Source: Streptomyces sp. R44
Lineage (GTDB): Bacteria; Actinomycetota; Actinomycetes; Streptomycetales; Streptomycetaceae
Direction: 5' to 3'
DNA length: 64,000 bases
NCBI RefSeq assembly: GCF_041053105.1
Contig: NZ_CP163444.1
Location: 8,650,501 to 8,714,500, forward strand
This document shows positions 31,792-40,272 of this stretch, piece by piece. The position numbers were made by a program, and so were the translations under genes. The notes below the pieces were generated by a model. It had not been told where the DNA came from. It ran no database searches and saw only the letters and a program-made list of their open reading frames with translations. Positions within the stretch are counted from its first letter, which is position 1, and each line of letters begins with the position of its first letter.

Positions 31792-32537
31792 CGGCGAGCA
31801 CCGCGGAGGCCGCCTCCGGAGACGTGGTGCTCATCACCGGAGCGGGGAGGGGACTGGGCCTCGCGCTCGCCGAGGAGTGGCTGGCCAGGCCGAGCACCCG
31901 CACGGTACTCCTGGGGGTCCGGGACCCCAGGACGACCACCGTCCGTGAACTGCGCGCCCGCCACGGGGACAGGGCGGTTCCGGTGCCGATGGACGACACG
32001 GCGCGACTGCGGCGCCCCGGGGATCTCGCCTCACTCCTGGGCGAACCGGCGCGGATCGATGTGCTCGTCAACTGCGCCGGAGCGAATCAGGATCCGGCGC
32101 TCCCCGGGGAAGCCTCCAAGGGACCGGCTCCGCTCCTGGACCCCGACGCGGTCCGCGCCGTCCACGACGTCAACGTGCTCGGTCCGCTGACCGTGGTGCA
32201 GGCCTGCCTGCCGTACCTGCGCAGGTCGCCCGACGCGGTGGTGGTCAACATCGGGAGCGCCCGGGGATCGCTGCGGGCCTGCCGGGACGCCCGCTCGTAC
32301 GCGTACGCGATGAGCAAGGCCGCCCTGCACATGCTCACCCGAAAACTGGCCTGCGAACTCCCGGACATGACCGTCCTCGTCTGGTCACCGGGCTGGGTCG
32401 CCACCGACATGGGCGGGGTCGGCGCACCGGCCACCCCACGGGAAGCCGCGCGGTCCCTGCTGGCCCTCCTCGCACCGGAACAGAGGCCCGCGAGCGGACA
32501 GTTCGTCGACCGTGACGGTGCGAGGATTCCGTGGTGA
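31788..32537 (+). CDS. Short-chain dehydrogenase/reductase
   Basis: 249 residues from ATG 31788. L-I-T-G-A-G-R-G-L-G cofactor loop, D-V-L-V-N-C-A-G, the catalytic Ser in V-N-I-G-S-A-R-G and Y-A-M-S-K (YxxxK) are intact. S-P-G-W-V-A-T-D-M follows as in classical SDRs. An NAD(P)H-dependent ketone/alcohol redox step in the pathway is expected. Coupled to the genes on both sides by 4-bp overlaps. Confidence 0.9.
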   Translation: MTASTAEAASGDVVLITGAGRGLGLALAEEWLARPSTRTVLLGVRDPRTTTVRELRARHGDRAVPVPMDDTARLRRPGDLASLLGEPARIDVLVNCAGANQDPALPGEASKGPAPLLDPDAVRAVHDVNVLGPLTVVQACLPYLRRSPDAVVVNIGSARGSLRACRDARSYAYAMSKAALHMLTRKLACELPDMTVLVWSPGWVATDMGGVGAPATPREAARSLLALLAPEQRPASGQFVDRDGARIPW

Positions 32538-33559
32538 CCCCGCACACGGCGGCGATCGGAGCGCCGACGGCGGCCGAGGCGTGCGCGGTGAGGCCCGTGG
32601 CTGTCCTCGACGCGGCCCGCCGTACCACCGCGTGTCCCGGCCGCGACCTCGTGATCGCCTCGGACCCGGAATTCAGGCTCGGACTCGCCACGGTCGGCGC
32701 GATCACGGGTGATCCGGTCGCCTTCGCGTCGACCCACGCCCTGGTGGTCTTCAAACCGGACAGCCTGATCACCGGCCAGGCGCTGCGACTGCTCGCGCTC
32801 CTGACCGAGGGCGGTTTCACGCCGACCGCGTTCCGTACCGGAAACATCTCCTCGCTGACCCAACGCGCTTTGTGGCGAAGGCAGTTCGGCTACTCCTCTC
32901 CCGAGCGGATCGCGCTGACGGAGCGGTACTTCGCCCTCGGCCCCAGCGTGGTCGCGCTCTTCCGCGCGACGACGAACGGCGACACCCTCCCGGCCTCCGT
33001 CCGGCTCACCGAGCTGAAGGGGTCCACCCATCCGGAGCGGCGCGGACCGCATCACTGGCGGAGCGTGCTCACCCCGGTCAACCGGCTGCTCAACCTCTTC
33101 CACGCCGCTGACGAACCGGCCGACGTACTGCGCGAGGCGGCGGTACTGAGCGGCGGCGGCGCGCGCCTCGCGGACCTCGTCCGCGACAGCACGGCCCGGG
33201 CAGCGGCCGGCCCATCTCCCGCGCGGGCGCTCGAAGCCCAACTGCGCGCCTTCGAGGAGCGGTTCAACGCGGCCGTGCCCGCCGCCTCCGAGCCGGCCTG
33301 CGCCGCGACCAGGCACCTCCGGGACTGCCAGGCACCGTCCTTCACCGACCTCGTCACCGTCGTACGCCATGACCACGGCGGGGAGTTCTGCCTGGAGTGC
33401 TTCGACACCAGCCTCGACGCCCTGTGCGCACCCCCCTCCGAGTGGGCACGCCTGGCCGTGGCCGGTGACGAGATCCCCGCCTTCGACCCGGCGATGCGCG
33501 AACTGGCCGACACCCGCAAGGCGTCGGCCGACGACTGGCGCGCCCGAGCCCTCTCCTGA
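32534..33559 (+). CDS. Nucleoside-diphosphate-kinase-like protein with extra C-terminal domain
   Basis: 341 residues from GTG 32534 (GTGA overlap; GTG 32531 also possible). Residues 68-205 follow an NDP kinase: H-A-L-V-V-F-K-P-D-S-L (KPD at 74-76), R-Y-F-A-L-G-P-S-V-V-A-L-F-R-A, L-K-G-S-T-H-P-E-R-R and N-L-F-H-A-A-D-E-P (catalytic His at 190, N187). About 65 N-terminal and 135 C-terminal residues are extra and unassigned. Typical NDP kinases are about 135 residues, so this is a specialised paralogue. It may transfer phosphate to a pathway intermediate, or make an NTP-like donor for the nucleotidyltransferase after it. Confidence 0.65.
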   Translation: MTPHTAAIGAPTAAEACAVRPVAVLDAARRTTACPGRDLVIASDPEFRLGLATVGAITGDPVAFASTHALVVFKPDSLITGQALRLLALLTEGGFTPTAFRTGNISSLTQRALWRRQFGYSSPERIALTERYFALGPSVVALFRATTNGDTLPASVRLTELKGSTHPERRGPHHWRSVLTPVNRLLNLFHAADEPADVLREAAVLSGGGARLADLVRDSTARAAAGPSPARALEAQLRAFEERFNAAVPAASEPACAATRHLRDCQAPSFTDLVTVVRHDHGGEFCLECFDTSLDALCAPPSEWARLAVAGDEIPAFDPAMRELADTRKASADDWRARALS

Positions 33560-33600
33560 CCCCGTATCCCGTATCCGAACCGAGCGAAGAGGACCGACCC

Positions 33601-34677
33601 ATGCCCGACAACCTCAGCGGCCCCCTGCTGGAGCTCGCCGACTCCGTCATCACCGGCAAACCGCGCCCGGGCCTGCCCCCGCAGTGGGACGCGGACGACT
33701 GGAACGAGTTCCCCGGGGTGGTCCTGCGCGGTGAACTCGACCCCCTCGTGGGCCACTGGTTCAGCGAGGAGTCCCTGAGGCCGCCGCGCTGGGCCCGGCA
33801 CGCCTTCCGCGCGAGCCTCCACTACCACCGGCAGCGCAACACGGCGATGGTGGCCGAGGCCCGCCGCGTCCAGGAGGCGGCAGCCGCCGCCGGCGTACCC
33901 CTGGTCTTCCGCAAGGGAGCGGCTGTGTGCACCGACTACCCGGATCTCGGACTGCGGCCGTTCACCGATCTCGACGTCCTCATCCGGAAGGAGGACGCCC
34001 CCGCCGTCGCCGAAGCGCTCGCCGGCATCGGCTACCAGCAGGCCAGCAACGTGCCGGGCAAGCAGCTCGACCGGCAGACCCGTCTGTTCTACGCCCTCGC
34101 CACCACCGCGATACCTCCCTTCTTCCGTACCAGCGACGACCCCTTCCTCCCCTTCCTGTCGGTGGACTGCGCAACGACCATCCACCTTCCGCGATCCGAG
34201 TACGGCTTCGACTTCGACGACACGTACCGGACCGCCCGCGTGCACGAGGAGACCGGGCTCACCGTGGCGGGCGGTCTGCACCTGGCGATCGACCTCTGCG
34301 CCAACCTGTTCATCACCAACACCACCGTCCACTACCTCCGTCAGGAACGGCACCACCGGCTGACTCCGTTCCTCGACCTCCATCTCACGCTGCACCGCAA
34401 CACCGGACTGCTGGAGGAGCTCGTCGACCACGCGCTCCGCCACCGGAACGTCGAACCGGTGGCGTTCTCGCTCGGGAACCTCCACAGGCTCTTCCCGTCC
34501 GACGAGCTGAACCGGGCGTACGAACGGCTCGCGCCGCACTCGGCCGACAGCCGGCTCCTCGACCGGTACGCCCAGATGGAGGTCGCCCCCGGCCTGGTGT
34601 GGGACAAGGATCTGCGCGCGAGGATGTTCAGCACGGCGACCCCTCCGGAGCTGCCCGAGGCTGCGGTGGCCCTGTAA
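33601..34677 (+). CDS. Nucleotidyltransferase-family protein (NTP_transf_5-like)
   Basis: 358 residues from ATG 33601 with GAAGAGGA upstream. P-L-V-F-R-K-G-A-A-V-C-T-D-Y-P and G-L-R-P-F-T-D-L-D-V-L-I (the DxDxL metal pair of the uncharacterised nucleotidyltransferase family) lie at residues 100-128. H-L-A-I-D-L-C-A-N-L-F is a later conserved helix. Such proteins occur in peptide and polysaccharide clusters and should transfer a nucleotide or phosphate group. Last gene of the plus-strand operon. Confidence 0.75.
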   Translation: MPDNLSGPLLELADSVITGKPRPGLPPQWDADDWNEFPGVVLRGELDPLVGHWFSEESLRPPRWARHAFRASLHYHRQRNTAMVAEARRVQEAAAAAGVPLVFRKGAAVCTDYPDLGLRPFTDLDVLIRKEDAPAVAEALAGIGYQQASNVPGKQLDRQTRLFYALATTAIPPFFRTSDDPFLPFLSVDCATTIHLPRSEYGFDFDDTYRTARVHEETGLTVAGGLHLAIDLCANLFITNTTVHYLRQERHHRLTPFLDLHLTLHRNTGLLEELVDHALRHRNVEPVAFSLGNLHRLFPSDELNRAYERLAPHSADSRLLDRYAQMEVAPGLVWDKDLRARMFSTATPPELPEAAVAL

Positions 34678-34782
34678 CCGGAGGGGTGGCCAGGACGACC
34701 TGCGGGACGCGGGGGCCGTGCCTGCGGTACGACGAGGTCCGGGCCGGGGTCGCCGCGCCCGGACGGCGACCGTACGGGCACC

Positions 34783-36495
34783 TCAGCCGGATGTGGTGTC
34801 CCGGCCGTGCACGGTCGGGTCGTCGGGGTGTCCGGTCCGGTGCCGCAGCGGGTGCAGCGGGCCGGGGAAGCCGAGGGCTTCGCCCGCGGGGTCGTAGGCC
34901 GCGCCGGGAACGTCGTCGGTCTCGGGGCCACTGGTGACGAGGTCGGTGTCGTAGGCCGGCCAGTCTCCGTCCGGCGCGGTGTGCGGCGGGGGCTGGGTGA
35001 CGGGCCGGGGGCGCGGCGGTGCCGTGTCACCGAAGGGCGACCAGGCGGGCCCGGGGGCGTACGAAGGGACCGCGCCGACGGGGGGAGTGCCGTCGAATGC
35101 GGTGACCTGCTCGGCGGGTATGGCGTCGAGGTCGGCTTCGGTGCCGCGGCCGAGGTGGTTGAGCAGGTAGTTCAGCAGGATGGCGACCAGACAGCCGGCC
35201 GTGATGCCGGAGCCCAGCACGGTGGCGGCGGGGGCGGGCAGGTGCTCGTAGAAGTCGGGGTGGGCGACGGGGAAGAGCCCGAAGGCGAGGGTGACGGAGA
35301 CGATCAGGCTGTTGTGGCCGGTGCCGAGGGCCGCCTTGGCGAGGGTCCGTATGCCCGCCACCGCCACCGATCCGAAGAAGACGACGCCGGCGCCGCCGAG
35401 GACGGGCAGCGGGACGAGGGCGACCAGGGAACCGAGGACCGGGACCAGGCCCATCAGGACGAGGAGGGCGCCGCAGAGGGTGACGACGTAACGGCTGCGG
35501 ATCCGGCTGAGGGCGACCAGACCCACGTTCTGGGCGTACGACGTGCTGATGAACGAGCCGAGGACGCCGCCGAGCGCCGTGGTCAGGCCCAGCGCGCGGA
35601 GGCTGCCGGTGAGGGTGCGGTCCTGGGTCGGGCGGCCGGTCACGGCGCCGAGGGCGAGCAGGGAGGCGGTGGACTCCATCATCGACACGAGCATGACCAC
35701 CACCGTGGTGGCGATCACGGTCGGCACGAGGCGGGGCATGCCGAAGGCGAAGGGTTCGGGCAGGGCGAACAGGGACGCGTGCGCGAGGGAGCCGGCGTCG
35801 ACCTTGCCGAAGGGGATCGCGATCAGGGTGCCCGCGACCATGCCGAGGAGGATCGCGACGCGGCCGAGGAAGCGGCCCGACAGCGCCCGGTGGATGACCA
35901 GGGTGATGACGAGGGTGGCACCGGCGAGGGCGAGGTTGGAGGGGGAGCCGAAGTCCGCGGCCTCGGTGTCGCCGCCGCGGGCCCAGACGCTGGCCACGGG
36001 CAGCAGGGAGATGCCGACGAGGGTGATGACGCAACCGCTGACCACGGGCGGGAAGAACCTGATGAGCCGGCGGAAGGCGGGGGCGAGGAGCAGACAGACG
36101 ATCCCGGCGATCACGGTGGCGCCGAAGATCTCGGCCAGGCCGTCGGTGCCCTTCGACGCGGTCGTCGCCAGGGCCGGGGAGACCACGGCGAAGGAGACGC
36201 CGTTGGTCATGGGAAGCCGGGCGCCGATGCCGAACAGGTCGAGGGTCTGGGCGATGGTGCCGAGACCGGCGACCACGAGGGCCGCCGCGAGCAGGGTGGA
36301 GAGTTCGGCGGAGGTCAGGCCGAGGGCGCTGCCGATGATCAGGGGCGGGGCGGTGAGGCCGGCGTACATGCTGGCCACGTGTTGGAGCGCGGCGGGTACC
36401 AGACGGCGGGCGGGAAGGATCTCATCGACCGGGTGCGGGGCCGTGGCCGCGGTTCGTGCAGAGGCGCGGGGCGACAAAGTTGTTCCTTGCGACAC
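34783..36495 (-). CDS. NCS2-family uracil/xanthine permease
   Basis: 570 residues if started at GTG 36495; no strong ribosome site helps, and the first safe family residues are P-H-P-V-D-E-I-L-P. About twelve membrane spans. Q-H-V-A-S-M-Y-A-G near the N-terminus, M-M-E-S-T-A-S-L-L-A-L-G-A-V-T-G-R and Q-N-V-G-L-V-A-L-S-R-I-R-S-R-Y-V are signature regions of purine/xanthine transporters. A 95-residue Pro-rich cytoplasmic tail is unusual. Divergent from the HTH regulator at 36948. Confidence 0.9.
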   Translation of the reverse strand: MSQGTTLSPRASARTAATAPHPVDEILPARRLVPAALQHVASMYAGLTAPPLIIGSALGLTSAELSTLLAAALVVAGLGTIAQTLDLFGIGARLPMTNGVSFAVVSPALATTASKGTDGLAEIFGATVIAGIVCLLLAPAFRRLIRFFPPVVSGCVITLVGISLLPVASVWARGGDTEAADFGSPSNLALAGATLVITLVIHRALSGRFLGRVAILLGMVAGTLIAIPFGKVDAGSLAHASLFALPEPFAFGMPRLVPTVIATTVVVMLVSMMESTASLLALGAVTGRPTQDRTLTGSLRALGLTTALGGVLGSFISTSYAQNVGLVALSRIRSRYVVTLCGALLVLMGLVPVLGSLVALVPLPVLGGAGVVFFGSVAVAGIRTLAKAALGTGHNSLIVSVTLAFGLFPVAHPDFYEHLPAPAATVLGSGITAGCLVAILLNYLLNHLGRGTEADLDAIPAEQVTAFDGTPPVGAVPSYAPGPAWSPFGDTAPPRPRPVTQPPPHTAPDGDWPAYDTDLVTSGPETDDVPGAAYDPAGEALGFPGPLHPLRHRTGHPDDPTVHGRDTTSG

Positions 36496-36947
36496 CACCC
36501 GTCGGAAGGCGGTTTCCGGCAGGTGCGCGGGGTCAGGGGCGGGCTGGACGAGGAACGGCTCATCCCGGGAGTGAGCAGGTGGCGGTGGGCCGCAAGGGAT
36601 GGAAGAACAGCCTCCCGCCACCTGGGTCCGCATCGTGGAAAATAAATTCCACTGACGGACGCAGCGGACTCTAGGGAGCCGTGCGGGCAGTCGTCAACAG
36701 CCCTTCTCGCCCCGCCAGTTCGAGATCAACTTTGGATGATCTGCCAGTTCGGGACCGGCGCCGGATGTCCGAGGAACTGCTCGGTGGCGACGAAAGAGCA
36801 GGTGGCGGGCGGTCGCCAGGCGTGGAGGATGCTACAAATAACTGTCCGTCATGTTGTGCGTTCAGCCTGTTGGGCCGCGCCTGCACCGCCGTGGACATGA
36901 TCCCGAGCCCTTGGCGAAAGCCTGACAGCTCCTTACGGTGTGCCGCT
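36496..36947. other. 452-bp intergenic region between permease and HTH gene
   Basis: Contains an inverted repeat (36635-36652), an AT-richer stretch around 36720-36860 and, at 36911-36939, TTGGCG-N17-TACGGT as a possible promoter that would place the transcript start almost at ATG 36948 (nearly leaderless). I see no coding region. Confidence 0.5.
36635..36652. promoter_or_regulatory. Inverted repeat upstream of the purine permease
   Basis: GTGGAA-aataaa-TTCCAC: perfect 6-bp arms around an AT-only centre, 140 bp upstream of the permease start. A candidate operator for the purine-responsive regulation of this locus. Confidence 0.5.
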
Positions 36948-37679
36948 ATGTCTTCCGCAGACGACCCTTCCCCACTCCCACCCTTCCACCCCGCCCGTGC
37001 CGCGGCGGTCCGAAGACGGCTGGGGCTGACGCTCGGCCAGGTCGCCTGGGCCATCGCCGCCTACCGCGGCGAACCGCTGCATCCCTCCGCCCTCGAGGCC
37101 TGGGAGGCAGGCGCCCTCGTACCGGACGCCGCCCACATCCAGGCGCTCGCCGCCGCGCTGTGGTGTTCGCCCGTCGACCTCGTCGGGGAGGCGACGACCC
37201 TCGCCCAGTGCCGTGCCGTCGCCGGACTCTCGGTCGGCCAGACCGCGGCCGCACTCGGCATGACCCATGCCCGCTGGGAGGAGGCCGAGCGCCGCAACCG
37301 GTGGCGGGGCACGGCCGACCAGACCCGTGCCCTGCTCCACACCCTGCGCCCGCCGCCGGCCTGCTTCGTGGCCGCGTGCGGCAGGACCGGTCAACTGCGG
37401 GTCCTGTTGCGCGAGGCGGTGAGCAGCTGGTGGCCCAACTACGTCTCCCCGGTCAGCCGGATCGTGCCCCTTCCGCGCGAGCTGATCAGCCGCGCCCTGG
37501 AGCAACTCCACCTGATCTACCAGCAGTTCGAAGGGTCCCTCGGTGCCTCCCCCCGAGTGGCGGCCGCGGCCGAAGCGCAGGCCGCCGACTTCCTGGACCG
37601 CATCGACCTGCACCTGTGGCAACAGGTCCGCGCCGCGAGCCGGCAAGCGGCTCCGGACCCGGACTTTCCCGCCTCTTGA
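36948..37679 (+). CDS. Helix-turn-helix regulator
   Basis: 243 residues from ATG 36948. It holds two XRE-like units: R-R-L-G-L-T-L-G-Q-V-A-W-A-I-A-A-Y (residues 20-70) and C-R-A-V-A-G-L-S-V-G-Q-T-A-A-A-L-G-M-T-H-A-R-W-E-E-A-E (residues 85-120). The second half is helical with no known ligand domain. Standing between two purine/uracil permeases it is the natural candidate for their regulator. Confidence 0.6.
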   Translation: MSSADDPSPLPPFHPARAAAVRRRLGLTLGQVAWAIAAYRGEPLHPSALEAWEAGALVPDAAHIQALAAALWCSPVDLVGEATTLAQCRAVAGLSVGQTAAALGMTHARWEEAERRNRWRGTADQTRALLHTLRPPPACFVAACGRTGQLRVLLREAVSSWWPNYVSPVSRIVPLPRELISRALEQLHLIYQQFEGSLGASPRVAAAAEAQAADFLDRIDLHLWQQVRAASRQAAPDPDFPAS

Positions 37680-37714
37680 CACCCGAAGTCCAGCCATGAG
37701 CAACTAGAAGAACT

Positions 37715-37746
37715 CCACGATGCGGAGAGCAAGTTCCGAATCGTGG
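37715..37746. promoter_or_regulatory. Inverted repeat ahead of the second permease
   Basis: CCACGAT at 37715-37721 and ATCGTGG at 37740-37746 enclose 18 nt in the 295-bp gap before the permease. It may be an operator or a transcript hairpin for the HTH gene. Nothing else is seen in this gap. Confidence 0.4.
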
Positions 37747-37974
37747 ATGAATGCGAAGTGATCGTTCGAAGCCGCGGGAACGTACGGGACACGATTCCGC
37801 CCCCGCAGCCACAGAACCACCCGCCGGCCCCAGCAGCCGCACGCGCTGCCACCGGCCGCCTCCCGACGCAGCCCCTCTGTGTCGCCCCTCAGCAATCCCC
37901 CCGGAGCAGGCCCCTCGCGGGCCGGCTCCTTCTGCCCGCGACCCGCCAGCCCTGCTGCCAGGAGGCACGCCACC

Positions 37975-39378
37975 ATGTCGGAAACCGCCCCCGCGGTCGA
38001 GCCCTCGCCCGAGGCGAGACCCGCCGCCGAGCCGGCCGCTCCCCACCCCGTCGACCAGATGCTCCCGCCGCTCAAACTCCTCGGCGCCGGTCTCCAGCAC
38101 GTCGCCGCCATGTACGCCGGCGTCGTCGCGCCCCCGCTCGTCGTCGGCATCGGAGTGGGCCTGTCCACCACGGAGATCGCGTTCCTGATGAGCGCGAGCC
38201 TGTTCACCTCCGGCATCGCCACCCTGCTGCAGACCCTCGGCTTCTGGAAGGTCGGCGCACGCCTCCCGTTCGTCAACGGCGTCTCCTTCGCCGGCGTCGC
38301 CCCCATGCTCGCCATCGCGAAGGCCGAAGCGCCCGAGGACGCCCTGCCCGTCATCTACGGCGCCGTCATCGTCGCCGGAGTCTTCGGATTCCTCCTCGCC
38401 CCCTTCTTCTGCAAACTCATCCGCTTCTTCCCACCCGTCGTCACCGGCACCGTCATCACCCTCATCGGCGTGTCCCTGCTGCCCGTCGCCTTCAACTGGT
38501 CCCAGGGCGGCAACCGCCAGGCAGCCGACTACGGCAGCCTCACGTACATCGGCCTGGCCGCCGCCACCCTCCTGATCACCGTCGCCCTGCGACGCCTGCT
38601 GCGCGGATTCCTCAAGCAGATCTCCATCCTGCTCGGCCTCGTCGCCGGCACCCTGATCTCCTTCCCCCTCGGCGTCGCGGACTTCAGCGCCGTCACCGAT
38701 GCCGACATCGTCGGCATCCCCACCCCCTTCCACTTCGGTGCTCCCCAGTTCGCGGCCGCAGCGATCATCTCCATGTGCATCGTGATGCTCGTGTCGATGA
38801 CCGAGTCCACCGCCGACGTCCTGGCCCTCGGTGAGATCGTCGAGCGGCCCGCCGACGAGAAGACCCTCGCCGCCGCGCTGCGCGCCGACGGCCTCGGCAC
38901 CGCCCTCAGCCCCCTCTTCAACGGCTTCGCCGCCAGCGCCTTCGCCCAGAACGTCGGTCTGGTCGCCATCACGAAGGTGCGCAGCCGGTACGTCGTCGCG
39001 GCCGCAGGCGGCATCCTCATCCTGCTCGGCCTGTGCCCGGTGCTGGCCTCCGTCGTCGCCCTCATCCCGCAGCCCGTCCTGGGCGGAGTCGGCATCGCCC
39101 TCTTCGGCACCGTCGCCGCCAGCGGCATCCAGACCCTCGCCGGCGCGGCGCTCGAACGCGGCGACAACGTCCTCATCGTCGCCATCTCGCTCGGCGCCGG
39201 CATCATCCCGATCGCGGCCCCCGACTTCTACCACGCCTTCCCCGAAGGTGCCCGCATCGTCCTGGACTCCGGCATCAGCACCGGCTGCGTCGTCGCGGTC
39301 CTGCTCAACCTCGCCTTCAACCACCTCGGCCAAAGGCCCGCCACCACCGCCGAAGCGGCCCCGGCCCTTCACCACTGA
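37975..39378 (+). CDS. NCS2-family uracil/xanthine permease
   Basis: 467 residues from ATG 37975, CAGGAGG upstream. Same core as the permease at 34783 (P-H-P-V-D-Q-M-L-P, Q-H-V-A-A-M-Y-A-G, M-T-E-S-T-A-D-V-L-A-L-G-E-I, Q-N-V-G-L-V-A-I-T-K-V-R-S-R-Y-V) but without the long C-terminal tail. Proton-driven uptake of xanthine, uric acid or uracil is expected. Ends at a clear terminator. Confidence 0.92.
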   Translation: MSETAPAVEPSPEARPAAEPAAPHPVDQMLPPLKLLGAGLQHVAAMYAGVVAPPLVVGIGVGLSTTEIAFLMSASLFTSGIATLLQTLGFWKVGARLPFVNGVSFAGVAPMLAIAKAEAPEDALPVIYGAVIVAGVFGFLLAPFFCKLIRFFPPVVTGTVITLIGVSLLPVAFNWSQGGNRQAADYGSLTYIGLAAATLLITVALRRLLRGFLKQISILLGLVAGTLISFPLGVADFSAVTDADIVGIPTPFHFGAPQFAAAAIISMCIVMLVSMTESTADVLALGEIVERPADEKTLAAALRADGLGTALSPLFNGFAASAFAQNVGLVAITKVRSRYVVAAAGGILILLGLCPVLASVVALIPQPVLGGVGIALFGTVAASGIQTLAGAALERGDNVLIVAISLGAGIIPIAAPDFYHAFPEGARIVLDSGISTGCVVAVLLNLAFNHLGQRPATTAEAAPALHH

Positions 39379-39386
39379 CAGCGAGA

Positions 39387-39426
39387 GCCGGTCTTCTCCC
39401 CCCGGACACGGAGGGAGAAGACCGGC
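39387..39426. terminator. Terminator hairpin
   Basis: GCCGGTCTTCTCCC at 39387-39400 pairs perfectly with GGGAGAAGACCGGC at 39413-39426 with a 12-nt loop, 9 bp after the permease stop. Confidence 0.8.
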
Positions 39427-39528
39427 TTCGGTCGTACGCGTAGACGAGTGCACGGAGTACACACGGTCGCAGCGAGGCAACTCCTCGAACAGCTGCCCCG
39501 GTGGTTCGGTCCACACACCTCGCCGGGA

Positions 39529-40272
39529 TCAGCTGCGGTGGAGTGCCCGTGCGAGGAAGCGCTGGGTGGCTTGTTCGCGGGGTGCGGTGAGCACTTGTTC
39601 CGCGGTGCCCTGTTCCACGATGACTCCGTTCTCGAGGAAGCAGACCTGGTCGGCGACCTGTCGGGCGAAGTCCATTTCGTGGGTGGCCATGAGGATGGTC
39701 AGGCCCCGCTGCTTGAGGTCGGCGACGACGTCGAGGACCTCACCGACGAGTTCGGGGTCGAGGGCGGACGTGATCTCGTCGAAGAGGAGGAGTTCGGGTT
39801 CGGTGGCCAGGGCGCGGGCGATCGCCGCGCGTTGCTGCTGTCCTCCGGAGAGCCGGTCGGGGTGTTCGTCGGCCTTGTCGGCGAGCCCGAGGCGGGCGAG
39901 GAGTTCGCGGGCCGTGGCTTCGGCCTGCTTGCGCGGGGTGCGGTGGACCTGGCGTGGGGCGAGGGTGATGTTGTCGAGGACGGTGAGGTGGGGGAAGAGG
40001 TTGTAGGCCTGGAAGACGATGCCGATGCGGCGACGCGCGATGTCGGGGTCCAGACGGGGGTCGGTGAGTTCGCTGTCGCCGAGGTGGATGGTGCCGTCGT
40101 CGACGACTTCCAGCAGGTCGGCGCAGCGCAGCAGGGTGGACTTGCCGGAGCCGGAACCGCCGATGAGGCAGACGACCTGGTGTTCGGCGACGTCGAGGTC
40201 GATCGAGCGCAGGACGAGCCGTGATCCGTACTGCTTGCGGAGTCCGCGGATGCGCAGGAGGGGCTGGCTCAT
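39529..40272 (-). CDS. Amino-acid ABC importer ATP-binding protein (GlnQ type)
   Basis: 247 residues from ATG 40272 (ATGA overlap with the permease gene). Walker A G-G-S-G-S-G-K-S-T-L-L-R-C, Q-loop V-F-Q-A-Y-N-L-F-P-H-L-T-V-L-D-N, signature L-S-G-G-Q-Q-Q-R and Walker B L-L-L-F-D-E-I-T-S-A-L-D-P are those of the polar amino-acid uptake group. Last gene of the operon behind the methionine-type leader. Confidence 0.92.
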   Translation of the reverse strand: MSQPLLRIRGLRKQYGSRLVLRSIDLDVAEHQVVCLIGGSGSGKSTLLRCADLLEVVDDGTIHLGDSELTDPRLDPDIARRRIGIVFQAYNLFPHLTVLDNITLAPRQVHRTPRKQAEATARELLARLGLADKADEHPDRLSGGQQQRAAIARALATEPELLLFDEITSALDPELVGEVLDVVADLKQRGLTILMATHEMDFARQVADQVCFLENGVIVEQGTAEQVLTAPREQATQRFLARALHRS

